Assembly: GCA_026197075.1 (NCBI GenBank)
Contig: JAPHQV010000013.1
Coordinates: 62,001 to 126,000, forward strand
DNA: 64,000 bases
Direction of reading: 5' to 3'
From: Gammaproteobacteria bacterium
Lineage (GTDB): Bacteria; Pseudomonadota; Gammaproteobacteria; DSM-19610
A model generated the notes under the pieces. That model was not told the origin of the DNA, did no database searches, and saw only the letters and a program-made list of their open reading frames with translations. The position numbers and the translations under genes are program-made. Shown here one piece after another: positions 1 to 9,189 of the stretch. Each line of letters opens with the position of its first letter. Positions within the stretch are counted from its first letter, which is position 1.

Positions 1-1017
1 CTCGTGGGCGAGACGGGTGCGCTCCTCCATGATGGACAGCAGGTTGGCCTCTTCATCCAGGCGCGCCTTCTCGATGGCCATGCCCAGGTGGTGACCGATG
101 CTGGTGAGCAGCTCCTGCATGTCCTCGCGGCGCACCAGGTCCTTTTCGCTGGTGAACAGGTTGTAGACCCCCAGCACCTTGCCCCGGTACTGGAGCGGCA
201 CGGCGATCATTTCCAGTTCACCGCCGGGGAAGAAGGAACGCCCGGCAAACTTGCTGCAGGGGCGGGTGTTCTCCTGGGACAATACCGCGCCTTCCTGCAG
301 GGCCTGGCCACACAGGCAGCGGTTCACGGGCACCAGGGCCTCCTCGGCGACGACTTCCGCGTCCAGGCCGGTATGGGCCAGCAGGCGCATCTGGCCATCG
401 TCGGTGAGCATGCGCACGGTGGCGGCCTCGGCATGGACCACATCCTTCAAGGTGTGCAGGAAGCGGGTGAGCAGGTCGTCGAGGTCGCGGGAGGCGTTGA
501 TGCTGGCCGCCACGTCGTAGAGGATCTCCAGGGAGTGGGTCTTGAGCTGGATGCGGTGGGTCTGCTGCTCCACCTGATTCTGCATATCCAGAGAAAGTGT
601 CTCAAGTTTATCAGATAGATTATTGATATCTTGAGCTAAAACAGAGAATTCTCCCGAGGATCGGGCGGGGATGCGCGCGGACAACTGGCCATTGCGCATC
701 TGCTGGGCCCAGGCGCGCACATGGTTGAGGGGCCGCTGCAGGTCGCGTCGCGCCACGTAGAACACGATGCCCACCAGGCCAAGGGCGAGCAGGGTCAGCA
801 ACAGATGCAGGACCACCAGGCCGGTGGCGGGCGAGGCCTGGCCGAGCAGGGCGGCCAGGTTGATCCCTTCGAGCAGCAGCAACAGGAAGGCCAAGGCCGC
901 CAGCGGGGCCTGCAGGTAACAGCCATGGCTGCGGCTGCCGCGCAGGCAGTCGGCGGGATATTCGCCTTCCCGTGACGGGGTCGGGGACCCGGGGACTGAT
1001 TTGGATTCGCTGCTCAT
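1..1017 (-). CDS. NarX-like sensor histidine kinase, partial (cut by window edge)
   Basis: This is an open frame of 339 codons read from an ATG at 1017 to the window edge, with no stop, so it is the N-terminal part of a longer protein. Two hydrophobic segments lie at about residues 33-60 and 65-90, with almost no periplasmic loop between them. A HAMP-like linker follows at about 90-150, then a GAF domain at about 165-320 with a CLCG motif and a further Cys (NTRPC). The last residues (EERTRLAHE) are the start of a HisKA_3 H-box, so the kinase core lies beyond the edge. The architecture is that of NarX/NarQ-type kinases but without a periplasmic nitrate-sensing domain. It follows dsrR on the same strand after a 157-base gap, so it may be co-transcribed with or regulate the dsr genes; that link is inferred. 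Confidence 0.75.
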   Translation of the reverse strand, partial: MSSESKSVPGSPTPSREGEYPADCLRGSRSHGCYLQAPLAALAFLLLLLEGINLAALLGQASPATGLVVLHLLLTLLALGLVGIVFYVARRDLQRPLNHVRAWAQQMRNGQLSARIPARSSGEFSVLAQDINNLSDKLETLSLDMQNQVEQQTHRIQLKTHSLEILYDVAASINASRDLDDLLTRFLHTLKDVVHAEAATVRMLTDDGQMRLLAHTGLDAEVVAEEALVPVNRCLCGQALQEGAVLSQENTRPCSKFAGRSFFPGGELEMIAVPLQYRGKVLGVYNLFTSEKDLVRREDMQELLTSIGHHLGMAIEKARLDEEANLLSIMEERTRLAHE

Positions 1018-1174
1018 GGACGACCGCCACTGCCGATACCGGTGATTATGGAACCTGTGAGCCTGTAGTCGTCATTCCGGCCTGTGCCGAATGGACGAGG
1101 AAATCAGACCCACCTAGGCAATATACCACCATCCCGGCAGGTGGATTAACCCGTCGTTCACTCCGGTATCCGGA

Positions 1175-1486
1175 TCATTCCGCCGGTTTGTAGTTGGGGT
1201 CGTTGGGATTGACGAAAATGATTTCAAACTTTCCCGGTTCCAGCTCCACGTAGTCGATGATGGTGCCGCTTAGCAGCGGGTTGCTGACGGCGCCTACCAC
1301 CAGGTCAATGCCCTCCGAGGTGTAGGTCTCATCTCCCTGCTGGCTCTGGTCGTCGAAGCCCATGGCATAGTGGAAACTGCCATCGGGCAGTTTCTGGCAG
1401 GCAATGCGCAGGGGCATGCCGATCATGTTGCCCTGTTTGGCGGAAGTGCGAATCTGTTCGGCGGCGCGTGGCGTGATGGTGATCAT
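1175..1486 (-). CDS. dsrR: DsrR, A-type iron-sulfur scaffold-like protein
   Basis: The 103-residue protein has the IscA/A-type fold signature (about residues 1-95, with GTIIDYVEL and VNPND). The C-terminal cysteine pair that binds iron-sulfur in IscA is missing: the protein ends NPNDPNYKPAE, and the only cysteine is in IACQKL. Loss of the scaffold cysteines is the known property of DsrR, which acts in the cytoplasm on dsr gene expression after transcription rather than as an iron-sulfur carrier. It lies 21 bases after dsrN, at the usual end of the operon. The start at 1486 is preceded by a good ribosome site (reverse strand GAGGAGCAC). Confidence 0.88.
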   Translation of the reverse strand: MITITPRAAEQIRTSAKQGNMIGMPLRIACQKLPDGSFHYAMGFDDQSQQGDETYTSEGIDLVVGAVSNPLLSGTIIDYVELEPGKFEIIFVNPNDPNYKPAE

Positions 1487-1507
1487 GGTGCTCCTCTCGT
1501 CTTGGCG

Positions 1508-2914
1508 TCAAAAACGGGCTTTGGATGAATTTGCGTTTCGGACCTTATGCGCGCGAACGAAGTCCACGAAGCGGGTGATCCAGGGATTCTGCCGGGTGTG
1601 GCGCAGATGGGCGTAACAGGCCAGCAGATTGTGCAGCATCAGGCCGTCATGTTCGCCGTCGATACCGGTGCCGCGCAATACCCGGTAGGCAAAATCCCGG
1701 GGACCTTCCAGGTTTTCCAGGCTGGAATAGTGAAATTCATGGGCGGCGAAGCGCGCCGGCTCGCCCGCGGCGTCACGCAGGTGCCAGGGACCCGAGCCGC
1801 TTTCCTGCAGGCGCACATAGCCTCGTCCCTGGGGACGTTCGTGCATGAGGATGTCACCGGGGATTACGCCGACCATGTCGCATACCCGGTCATTCCAGCG
1901 CAGGCTGCGTGCCAGGTACATGAGCCCGCCGCATTCGGCATAGCTGGGCAACCCGCCCTCGATGGCCTGGCGAATGGAGGCGCGCATGGCGTGATTGGCC
2001 GCCAGCTCTTCCATGCATTCTTCGGGAAAGCCGCCACCGATGAACAGGCCATCGGCCTCGGGTAGCCGGGTGTCATTGAGTGTATCGAAAGGCAACAACT
2101 CCGCGCCGGCCGCCTCGAGGGCCGCCAGGTCGTCGGGATAGTAGAATCCAAAGGCGGCGTCACGGGCGATGGCGATGCGCACCGGGGTGTCCCGTTCGAT
2201 GTGGGCAGGCGTGGGTGGTGGTGGCAGGGCGGCGGTGTTGCGCGCGATCTCCAGCACCCGATCCAGGTTTACCTGGCCACCGACGATCTCCCCGATGCGG
2301 GTGATTTTCTGATTGGCGGCGCTGGCCTCGTTACTGGGCATGAGCCCCAGGTGGCGTTCGACGATGGCCAGTTCCGGGTTGCGGCCCACGGCACCCAGCA
2401 CTTCCACATCCGTGTAATGCTCGATCACCGCCCGCAGCTTGCTTTCATGGCGACTGCCACCCAGCTGGTTGAGGATCACGCCGGCAATGCGAATTTCTGG
2501 GTCGAAGGCCTGGTACCCGAGGATCAAGGGGGCAATGCCACGGGTCATGCCGCGGGCATCGAGCACCAGTACCACGGGTGCCTGCACCAGCTTGGCCAGG
2601 GCGGCATTGCTGTTGCTGCCGTCGAGATCGAGGCCGTCGTAGAGCCCCTTGTTGCCCTCGATGAGGGCCATGTCGGCCCCCTGCGCATGGCGTCCCACCA
2701 TGGCCAGGATCTCGTCCCGTTCCATGGTCTGGAAATCGAGATTGAAACAGGGGCGGCCCGCGGCCAGGCCCAGCCACATGGGATCGATGTAGTCGGGGCC
2801 TTTCTTGAAGGGCTGCACCCGGGTGCCACGGGATGTAAGGGCCGCGCACAGCCCCAGGGTGACCGTTGTCTTCCCGGAGGACTTGTGGGCGGCGGATACC
2901 AGTAGCTGGGTCAT
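1508..2914 (-). CDS. dsrN: DsrN, sirohaem amidase (cobyrinate a,c-diamide synthase family)
   Basis: The 468-residue protein belongs to the CobB/CbiA glutamine amidotransferase family. Its N-terminal ATP-binding domain begins with a P-loop (AAHKSSGKTTV, about residues 8-18), and a class I amidotransferase domain occupies about residues 240-445 with the nucleophile in YAECGGLMYL. In rDsr organisms this enzyme converts sirohaem to sirohaem amide, the prosthetic group of DsrAB, in the cytoplasm. A REP pair (2958-3024) separates it from dsrP. The sirohaem source, CysG, is encoded 24 kb away in this window. Confidence 0.93.
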   Translation of the reverse strand: MTQLLVSAAHKSSGKTTVTLGLCAALTSRGTRVQPFKKGPDYIDPMWLGLAAGRPCFNLDFQTMERDEILAMVGRHAQGADMALIEGNKGLYDGLDLDGSNSNAALAKLVQAPVVLVLDARGMTRGIAPLILGYQAFDPEIRIAGVILNQLGGSRHESKLRAVIEHYTDVEVLGAVGRNPELAIVERHLGLMPSNEASAANQKITRIGEIVGGQVNLDRVLEIARNTAALPPPPTPAHIERDTPVRIAIARDAAFGFYYPDDLAALEAAGAELLPFDTLNDTRLPEADGLFIGGGFPEECMEELAANHAMRASIRQAIEGGLPSYAECGGLMYLARSLRWNDRVCDMVGVIPGDILMHERPQGRGYVRLQESGSGPWHLRDAAGEPARFAAHEFHYSSLENLEGPRDFAYRVLRGTGIDGEHDGLMLHNLLACYAHLRHTRQNPWITRFVDFVRAHKVRNANSSKARF

Positions 2915-2957
2915 GGCGGGGGAGGCTCAGAACGACCCACTGGCGTATTTGGGAGAT

Positions 2958-3024
2958 ATAGGAGCGGGCTCTGCCCGCGAACGACTGTGTGGATCCAACG
3001 TTCGCGGGCAGAGCCCGCTCCTAC
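2958..3024. repeat. REP pair (GGAGCGGGCTCTGCCCGCGAA family) inside the dsr operon
   Basis: Two facing copies of a short repeat, each itself palindromic (GAGCGGGCTCTGCCCGC), lie at 2958-2983 and 2999-3024 in opposite orientation with 15 bases between. The same sequence occurs at 43801-43915. This matches the BIME layout of REP elements. It sits between dsrP and dsrN, the only large non-coding interruption of the distal dsr operon, and may stabilise or attenuate the mRNA. Confidence 0.9.
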
Positions 3025-3040
3025 AAAAGAACGGCAAATC

Positions 3041-4267
3041 TCAGCTGGCCTTCTCGGCGCCGTGATGGTGATCCACATGGGCGTCGTCGAGGTTGTTCGG
3101 CAGGAAGCGCAGCACCTTCACGGCGATGGCGACCATCAGCAGGGCGAAGGCCAGCCCGCCGATGCCGAGCAGGAATTCCCACAGGCTCGGATTGTAGGTG
3201 GCGACGCTGCCTTCGAAGAAGCCTCCCTCGATCACTTCCTTGCCCGGGAACAACACCAGCGGGTAGGCCTGGCCGCCGATGAGGATGACGTACATCTGTA
3301 CCAGTCCACCCAGGATCACCAGCACGCTGGCGAGACCGATCATGGTACGAGACTTGCCCAGGCGGGGGTGGTAGAGCAGGAACAGGGGCACCAGGCTGCC
3401 GATCAGGATCTGGCCGAACCAGAACAGCTGGGTGTAGATGCCGCCTTCCAGCAGAAAGAACCGCTCCACGCCATGCAGGCGGGTGGAATAGAGGTTGGTC
3501 AGGTGGTAGACGATGACGAAGTACAGCACGCCGGCCACGAATACACCGAGCAGGTTCTTCAGGCGCTGTACCATGGCATCGCCCAGGGGGCGTTCGGTCC
3601 AGCGGTAGCTGGCCATGAGCACCAGCAGGAAGATGGCCAGTCCGAAGGAGAAGGACATGACGATGAACATGGGCGCCAGCAGGGCGGAGTCATAGGCCTG
3701 GCGTGCGACCAGGAAGCCGAAGATGGAGCCGGTACCGGTGGTCAATGCCAGGCGCCAGATAAAGGCCACCATGCCCACCTGCTTGGAGTACTGGTTCATG
3801 CGCCGTTCCATCATCATCCACAGGTACACACCGACGATGACCATGAAGCCGGTGTAGAGGAAGATGTTCCAGGCGAAGATGGACTTGAAGTTATAGTAGG
3901 TCATGGCCACGATCAGGCGATCGGGACGACCCAGGTCCAGCACCAGTACGGCGAGGCCGCCCACCAGCAGGGCGATGGCCAAGAGGCCGGACAGGCGGGC
4001 CAGCGGTTTGTAGGCCGTCTTGCCGAACACCGAGCTGATGGAGGCAACATTCAGCGCCCCGGATGCGGCCACGATCAGGAACACCGCGAACACATGGGGG
4101 ATGCCCCATACGACCTGGTTGTTCATGCCCGTGACCCAGTGGCCGCTGTGCTCCATGTGGTAGGTGGCAGCGAGGGCGATGGCGATGATCGCACCCAAAA
4201 GCGCCAGCAGGCCATAGTAGCCGGTGGAGCGGCCCTCGATTTCACTGTAATGCATCACTGGTTTCAT
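3041..4267 (-). CDS. dsrP: DsrP, NrfD/PsrC-type integral membrane subunit
   Basis: The 408-residue, very hydrophobic protein has about ten predicted transmembrane segments and resembles the NrfD/PsrC family of quinone-interacting membrane subunits. In the DsrMKJOP complex it spans the inner membrane and is thought to exchange electrons between the quinone pool and periplasmic DsrO/DsrJ. The tail is histidine-rich (DDAHVDHHHG). It follows dsrO after 28 bases. Length and position match the family. Confidence 0.95.
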   Translation of the reverse strand: MKPVMHYSEIEGRSTGYYGLLALLGAIIAIALAATYHMEHSGHWVTGMNNQVVWGIPHVFAVFLIVAASGALNVASISSVFGKTAYKPLARLSGLLAIALLVGGLAVLVLDLGRPDRLIVAMTYYNFKSIFAWNIFLYTGFMVIVGVYLWMMMERRMNQYSKQVGMVAFIWRLALTTGTGSIFGFLVARQAYDSALLAPMFIVMSFSFGLAIFLLVLMASYRWTERPLGDAMVQRLKNLLGVFVAGVLYFVIVYHLTNLYSTRLHGVERFFLLEGGIYTQLFWFGQILIGSLVPLFLLYHPRLGKSRTMIGLASVLVILGGLVQMYVILIGGQAYPLVLFPGKEVIEGGFFEGSVATYNPSLWEFLLGIGGLAFALLMVAIAVKVLRFLPNNLDDAHVDHHHGAEKAS

Positions 4268-4295
4268 TGCAGTCCCGCGTATCCGTTATTGGTTG

Positions 4296-5066
4296 TCAGA
4301 TGCCCCGGTAGCGAATGCCGGTGTTGAGACCCAGGTCGGCACGGATCTGTTCGCCGCCATAGTTTTTCAATTCCCGGGAAATCTCGCTGTCGGGATCCTT
4401 CAGGTCACCGAACACCATGGCCCTGTGACCTTCGCTGTTACAGGCCTCGGCGCAGGCGGGTACTGCCTTGTCACTGTCCCGGTCGACGCGGTGCACGCAC
4501 AGGGTGCAGGACTCCACCGTGCCCTTGCCGCGGGGGGCGTGGGGCAGCTGGTCCTGCAGGTCCTCGTGGATGAAAGAGCGAGCCTTGTAGGGACAGGCCA
4601 TCATGCAATAGCGGCAACCGATGCAGATATGCTTGTCCACCAGCACGATGCCGTCGGCACGCTTGAAAGAGGCGCCGGTCGGGCATACGTCCACGCAGGG
4701 CGGATGCTCGCAGTGCTGGCACATCAGCGGCAGCGATTGTACGTGACCGGTTTCCTTGTCGCGCAAGGTGACCTTGCGGATCCACTGGGCCTTCTGCTCC
4801 GGCGAGGACTTGTTCTCGGTGGGATTGGCACTGCCCCAGCCATTTTCCTGTTCGCAGGCGCTGACGCAGGAAGTACAGCCATTGGCGCACTTGTTGCTGT
4901 CGATCAGCATGCCCCAGCGATTCTCACTGCTCACCGGCTGGCCGGCCGGTTTGGCCTGTGCCGTCAGGGTGAGGAATACGCCGGGTGCCACTGCCAGGCC
5001 GGCGGCGGCTGTGCTACCAGACAGGAATTCGCGGCGGGAAAGCTGATTGTCCTGTTTTTCGCTCAT
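4296..5066 (-). CDS. dsrO: DsrO, periplasmic ferredoxin-type iron-sulfur protein
   Basis: The 256-residue protein starts with a twin-arginine signal (SRREFLSG near residue 10), so it is exported folded to the periplasm. Four cysteine-rich groups follow (CANGCTSCVSAC, CQHCEHPPCVDVC, CIGCRYCMMAC and CTLC with CAEAC), as in DMSO-reductase-type iron-sulfur subunits. It carries electrons between DsrJ and DsrP. Its ATG overlaps the dsrJ stop by 4 bases (ATGA), indicating translational coupling. Confidence 0.95.
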   Translation of the reverse strand: MSEKQDNQLSRREFLSGSTAAAGLAVAPGVFLTLTAQAKPAGQPVSSENRWGMLIDSNKCANGCTSCVSACEQENGWGSANPTENKSSPEQKAQWIRKVTLRDKETGHVQSLPLMCQHCEHPPCVDVCPTGASFKRADGIVLVDKHICIGCRYCMMACPYKARSFIHEDLQDQLPHAPRGKGTVESCTLCVHRVDRDSDKAVPACAEACNSEGHRAMVFGDLKDPDSEISRELKNYGGEQIRADLGLNTGIRYRGI

Positions 5067-5581
5067 TCCTCTTTACCTCCCTGATTGGTCAGTACCAGCA
5101 GGGTTTCCTCGGAAAGGCTTTCCTGGTTGTTGGAGATGTCGCTGCCATGATGCGGCATGCGTCCCGAGGTCAGCGGATGAAAGTTGGTCTGCTTGACCGG
5201 ACGATCCGCATGGCACTGGAAGCAATCCACCTTGACTGCGGCATAGGTGTGGCAACTGCTGCAGAAATGCTCCGGATTGCCCGCGCGTACCTCGGTGTTC
5301 TCCGGCACGTGGCAGTTGATACATTCCTCCAGGGCAAACTGGGGAGTCCGTATGCCCCGGTGCATGGTTTCGTCACGCTGGTGCAGGATGTATTCCATGT
5401 GGTTCTTGCGCATCTCGTCGACGGGCGCCACACATTCGGAATCCGCACTGTAGTGTCGTTTTGCCTTGGGAACATCTGGCATGGGCACGCCACCGCCCTG
5501 CACCACGAGGGGCAGGGCGAGGGTGACCAGCATCAGGATTCCAGCCGGCAGGTTCCTTGCGAACCGATACAAACGGGTCAT
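5063..5581 (-). CDS. dsrJ: DsrJ, triheme cytochrome c of the Dsr membrane complex
   Basis: The 172-residue protein has an N-terminal hydrophobic segment (about residues 10-30) that acts as an uncleaved anchor or signal, and three c-type haem motifs: CINCH, CSSCH and CFQCH. A further cysteine near residue 50 (SECVAP) lies where the unusual His/Cys-ligated haem of DsrJ takes its Cys ligand in Allochromatium. It is the periplasmic cytochrome of DsrMKJOP. It overlaps dsrO by 4 bases and follows dsrL after 18 bases. Confidence 0.95.
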   Translation of the reverse strand: MTRLYRFARNLPAGILMLVTLALPLVVQGGGVPMPDVPKAKRHYSADSECVAPVDEMRKNHMEYILHQRDETMHRGIRTPQFALEECINCHVPENTEVRAGNPEHFCSSCHTYAAVKVDCFQCHADRPVKQTNFHPLTSGRMPHHGSDISNNQESLSEETLLVLTNQGGKEE

Positions 5582-5599
5582 GTCGATTCCCTTGCCTTG

Positions 5600-7558
5600 T
5601 TATTCACCCAGGGCCATGTCGATGTAGCCGGTGGGGCACACATCGGAGCAGATATGGCAACCGATACACTTGTTGTAGTCGGTATCCACATAGCGACCGG
5701 TGGTGGCCTCGGCCTTGTTGACGCGGAAGATGGCGTCCTGCGGGCAATAGATGACGCAGTTGTCACATTCGAAGCACATGCCGCAACTCATGCAGCGTTC
5801 GGCTTCCTGCTTGGCGGTCGCCTCGTCGAGACCGATGACGCGCTCTTCAAAATGCCCCAGTACCGCACTGGCATCCGGCACTTCCTCGGCACGCTTGTAG
5901 CGCGGGGTGAAGGGGAAGTGGCCCAGGTACAGCTTGCTGGCCGGGATCACCTCGTTGGCGGCGCGATCCTCGTAGTTGTGGATGGCGAACTTCGCATCGG
6001 AAGTACCGCGGATTTCACCGCGATGGCCGTAGGATTCCGGCTCCAGGCCGGTTTCACGCAGCTTGTCCAACAGGTGGAAGTGGTGCTTGTCGACCTTCGG
6101 ACGCTTCTTCTGTTCTTCGTTGTTGAGGTAGTGAATGATGCTGTCGACGGCGATAGAGGCCTGGCCGATGGCAGTGGTCAGCAGATGCGGGCGAATGATG
6201 TCGCCGGCAACGAAATGACCGGACTTGCCGGGCACCTGGTAGAACTTGTCGGCGTCGATCAGACCACGGCCGTTGTCCAGGTCCTCGAAGCCGGTCAGGT
6301 CGCCGCCCTGGCCGATGGCGGATACGATCAGGTCGGCCTTGAGTACCTGCTCGGTGCCTTCCACGGGAACGGGACGACCGCCATCCATCTTGCACTTGGC
6401 AACCTTCAGGCCGGTGGCACGACCATCGTCACCCAGTACCACTTCGACGGGCATTACACCATCCAGGATGGTGACACCTTCGCGCAGGGCATCCATGACC
6501 TCGTGTTCGGAGGCAGTCATGTTTTCCTTGGAGAACAGGGAGGTCAGGGTGACCTCGGCGCCCATCTTCTCGGCAACGGAGATGGTGTCATGGGTCACGT
6601 AACCCAGGATGGCGGCCTCGGCAGCTTCCTGACGATCCTTGGGCTGCGGGCTGTTGATCTGGCCCAGGCGGCGTGCCACGGACACGACGTCGATGGAGGT
6701 GTCACCACCACCCACGCATACCACGTTGGAGGGGACGATCTGCATGCGGCCGGTATTGTAGGCCTCGAGGAACTGCACGCCGCTGACGCAATTGGGAGCG
6801 TCCGCGCCGGGCACCGGCAGGCCGCGACCCACCTGGCAGCCGACGGCCCACAGGATGGCGTCGAATTCTTTTTCGATATCGGCAAGGGCAACGTCCTTGC
6901 CGACGCGGGTCTTCAGACGCACTTCGATGTCGCCCATGTCCACGATGCGCTGGCATTCGTGGTTCAGGACTTCGCGCGGGGTACGGTAGCCGGGAATGCC
7001 GTAGCGGAACATGCCACCCAGTTCATCATGGTCGTCGAAGATGGTGGAGGCGATGCCCTTGCGGCGCAGCTGGTAGGCCGCGGCCATGCCGGCGGGGCCG
7101 CCACCGATGATCGCGACCTTCTTGTCGCTGGTCAGCGGACCACAAGCGAACTTGTAGCCTTTTTCATGTGCGGTGTCGCCGATGAACTGCTCGATGGCGT
7201 TGATGCCGACGAAATCTTCCACTTCGTTGCGGTTGCAACCATCCTCGCAAGGCGCGGGACATACGCGGCCCATCATGGAGGGGAAGGGGTTGGCGTCGGT
7301 GGAACGCTGGAAGGCGTACTCCTGCCAATCCACGTCTTTCGGCGGCTTTTCGATGCCGCGCACGATCTGCAGCCAGCCGCGGATATCTTCACCGGATGGG
7401 CAGCTGCCCTGGCATGGCGGGGTACGATGCACGTAGGTGGGGCACTTGTGGGAGTGGTCACCGATGAAGATCTGGTCGGTAAAGCTGTCCCACGTGTTCT
7501 TGCCATCTTCAAAACGACGGAACGTCAGTTTTTTCATGTCGTCACGAGAAGTTGCCAT
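5600..7558 (-). CDS. dsrL: DsrL, NAD(P)H:acceptor iron-sulfur flavoprotein partner of DsrAB
   Basis: The 652-residue cytoplasmic protein resembles the small subunit of glutamate synthase. An N-terminal cysteine-rich iron-sulfur region (CPTYVHRTPPCQGSC, CPAPCEDGC) is followed by an FAD site (IGGGPAGMAAAYQLRRKG, about residue 150), an NAD(P) site (VCVGGGDTSIDVV, about 280), and a C-terminal two-cluster ferredoxin domain (CMSCGMCFECDNC, CIGCHICSDVC). In sulfur oxidisers DsrL takes electrons from DsrAB to NAD(P)+. Its presence supports the oxidative direction. A 77-base gap separates it from dsrK. Confidence 0.95.
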   Translation of the reverse strand: MATSRDDMKKLTFRRFEDGKNTWDSFTDQIFIGDHSHKCPTYVHRTPPCQGSCPSGEDIRGWLQIVRGIEKPPKDVDWQEYAFQRSTDANPFPSMMGRVCPAPCEDGCNRNEVEDFVGINAIEQFIGDTAHEKGYKFACGPLTSDKKVAIIGGGPAGMAAAYQLRRKGIASTIFDDHDELGGMFRYGIPGYRTPREVLNHECQRIVDMGDIEVRLKTRVGKDVALADIEKEFDAILWAVGCQVGRGLPVPGADAPNCVSGVQFLEAYNTGRMQIVPSNVVCVGGGDTSIDVVSVARRLGQINSPQPKDRQEAAEAAILGYVTHDTISVAEKMGAEVTLTSLFSKENMTASEHEVMDALREGVTILDGVMPVEVVLGDDGRATGLKVAKCKMDGGRPVPVEGTEQVLKADLIVSAIGQGGDLTGFEDLDNGRGLIDADKFYQVPGKSGHFVAGDIIRPHLLTTAIGQASIAVDSIIHYLNNEEQKKRPKVDKHHFHLLDKLRETGLEPESYGHRGEIRGTSDAKFAIHNYEDRAANEVIPASKLYLGHFPFTPRYKRAEEVPDASAVLGHFEERVIGLDEATAKQEAERCMSCGMCFECDNCVIYCPQDAIFRVNKAEATTGRYVDTDYNKCIGCHICSDVCPTGYIDMALGE

Positions 7559-7635
7559 GCCTTTTCTCCTGTCGGGTGAATCCGGTCCATCCGAATTCGT
7601 AATAGTATTAACAGTAAATGAAGTCCGGTGACGCT

Positions 7636-9165
7636 TTACGCGTCGTCACCATCATCGTCGTTTTCATCGTCATCCTTGGGCGCGTCGCTCAGGATGATGG
7701 CGTTGCTTACCAGTTGGTGCAGGCTCACGATCGAATTCATGTCGAAGCCGTAGTAGGGCAGTGTCTTCGCGAACTGACTCTTGCAGATGGCGCAGATCGC
7801 GACCAGGTTCGTGACCCCGTGCTCCTCGACCACGGTCTTCAGGGCCTGCATGCGCGGCATCGCGCCCTTGACCCGCAGTTCCATCAGGTCGTCGGTCAGC
7901 AGGCCGCCGCCGCCACCGCAGCAGTAAGTGCTTTCGTGGATGGTGTCCGCCGGCATGTCATAGAAATGGTTGCAGCAGGCCTTGATGATTTCGCGCGGAA
8001 TGACGAACTGGCCGCCGGGCTTATCGCCCATGCGGGAAGCACGTGCCACGTTGCAGGAATCATGGAAGGTGAGCTTCATGTCGTCGTTCAGAGACTTGTC
8101 GAACTTCAGCTTGCCTTCCTTGATCAGGCCATTGGTAAGCTCGCAGATGTGCTGCGGCACCGGGTAGCGGGGATCCAGGAAATCGAAGGGGCCGGCCAGC
8201 GTGTTGAGGAAGCTGTAGGCGACGCGCCAGGCGTGCCCGCATTCGCCGAACACGATGCGCTTGACGCCCAGTTCCAGGGCCGCCTCGCGGATACGCATGG
8301 ACACCCGCCGCATGTTCTCGTAGGAACCGATGAACATGCCGAAGTTCGCGGCCTCGGAGGCCTTGGAGCTCAGGGTCCAGCTGATGCCGGCTTCATGGAA
8401 TACCTTGCCGTAGCCGATCAGGCCGTCCACGTGGGGTTCGGCGAAGAAGTCGGCGGATGGCGTGACCAGCAGCACCTCGGCACCCTTCTCGTCGAGGGGG
8501 TAACGCACCTTGACGCCGGTATCGTCCTCGACGTCTTCCTCGATGCCTTCCAGGGTGTCACGCAGGGCCGGCTCCGGCAGGCCCAGGTTGTTGCCGATCT
8601 TGAATACCTTGCCGATGATCTCGTTGCAGTACTTCTGACCCTTGCCTACGGCGTCCATGATCTCACGGGCGGCCATGGAGATTTCGGCGGTGTCGATGCC
8701 GTAGGGGCAGAACACCGAGCAGCGACGGCACTGGGAGCACTGGTGGAAATAGCTGTACCAGTCGTCCAGTACTTCCTCGGTCAGGTCCGCGGCGCCCACC
8801 AGCTTGGGGAAGTATTTGCCGGCAAAGGTGAAGTAACGACGGTATACCTTGCGCAGCAGGTCCTGGCGAGCGACCGGCATGTTCTTGGGATCGGTCGTGC
8901 CCAGGTAGTAATGACATTTGTCGGTGCAGGCCCCGCATTTCACGCAGGAATCCAGGTAGACCTGCAGGGAGCGGTACTTGCCGCAGAGTTCGCCCATCTT
9001 TTCGATGGCGACTTCCTTCCAGTTGTCGAGCAGTTCACCGGGAAAGCCCAGCGGCTCCTGCATGACAGCCTTGGCCACATATGGCGAACTATGCGCCATC
9101 GTCCCTTCCTTGAGCTTCGGGATGATGGGGTATTCGCGCAGTACTGGAACCTCAAAATCAGCCAC
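7636..9165 (-). CDS. dsrK: DsrK, HdrD-like catalytic iron-sulfur subunit
   Basis: The 509-residue protein resembles the heterodisulfide reductase subunit HdrD. Two [4Fe-4S] motifs (CVKCGACTDKC, CSQCRRCSVFC) are followed by CCG-type cysteine motifs, including CHDSCNVAR and CCGGGGGL, which bind the special catalytic cluster. It sits on the cytoplasmic face of the membrane with DsrM and is believed to act on the DsrC trisulfide. The protein ends in a run rich in Asp (DDDENDDDGDD). It follows dsrM after 24 bases, with a ribosome site GGAGGAG upstream. Confidence 0.95.
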   Translation of the reverse strand: MADFEVPVLREYPIIPKLKEGTMAHSSPYVAKAVMQEPLGFPGELLDNWKEVAIEKMGELCGKYRSLQVYLDSCVKCGACTDKCHYYLGTTDPKNMPVARQDLLRKVYRRYFTFAGKYFPKLVGAADLTEEVLDDWYSYFHQCSQCRRCSVFCPYGIDTAEISMAAREIMDAVGKGQKYCNEIIGKVFKIGNNLGLPEPALRDTLEGIEEDVEDDTGVKVRYPLDEKGAEVLLVTPSADFFAEPHVDGLIGYGKVFHEAGISWTLSSKASEAANFGMFIGSYENMRRVSMRIREAALELGVKRIVFGECGHAWRVAYSFLNTLAGPFDFLDPRYPVPQHICELTNGLIKEGKLKFDKSLNDDMKLTFHDSCNVARASRMGDKPGGQFVIPREIIKACCNHFYDMPADTIHESTYCCGGGGGLLTDDLMELRVKGAMPRMQALKTVVEEHGVTNLVAICAICKSQFAKTLPYYGFDMNSIVSLHQLVSNAIILSDAPKDDDENDDDGDDA

Positions 9166-9189
9166 GTCTTGACTCCTCCGATACCGGTG

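Noticed and set aside
620-1030. A 136-codon minus-strand frame at the position of the kinase
   Set aside because: It is a shifted frame with Arg/Pro/Ala-rich shadow sequence; the true frame starts at 1017 and gives clear HAMP and GAF sequence to the window edge.
1064-1110. Possible further copy of the GTCATTCCGG repeat
   Set aside because: Only about ten bases match before the sequences diverge, and no inverse arm is present.
4985-7579. An 864-codon open frame on the plus strand opposite dsrJ and dsrL
   Set aside because: It is antisense to well-supported dsr genes, its product is a low-complexity shadow without family likeness, and similar shadows lie opposite dsrP and dsrK; they come from GC-rich codon use.
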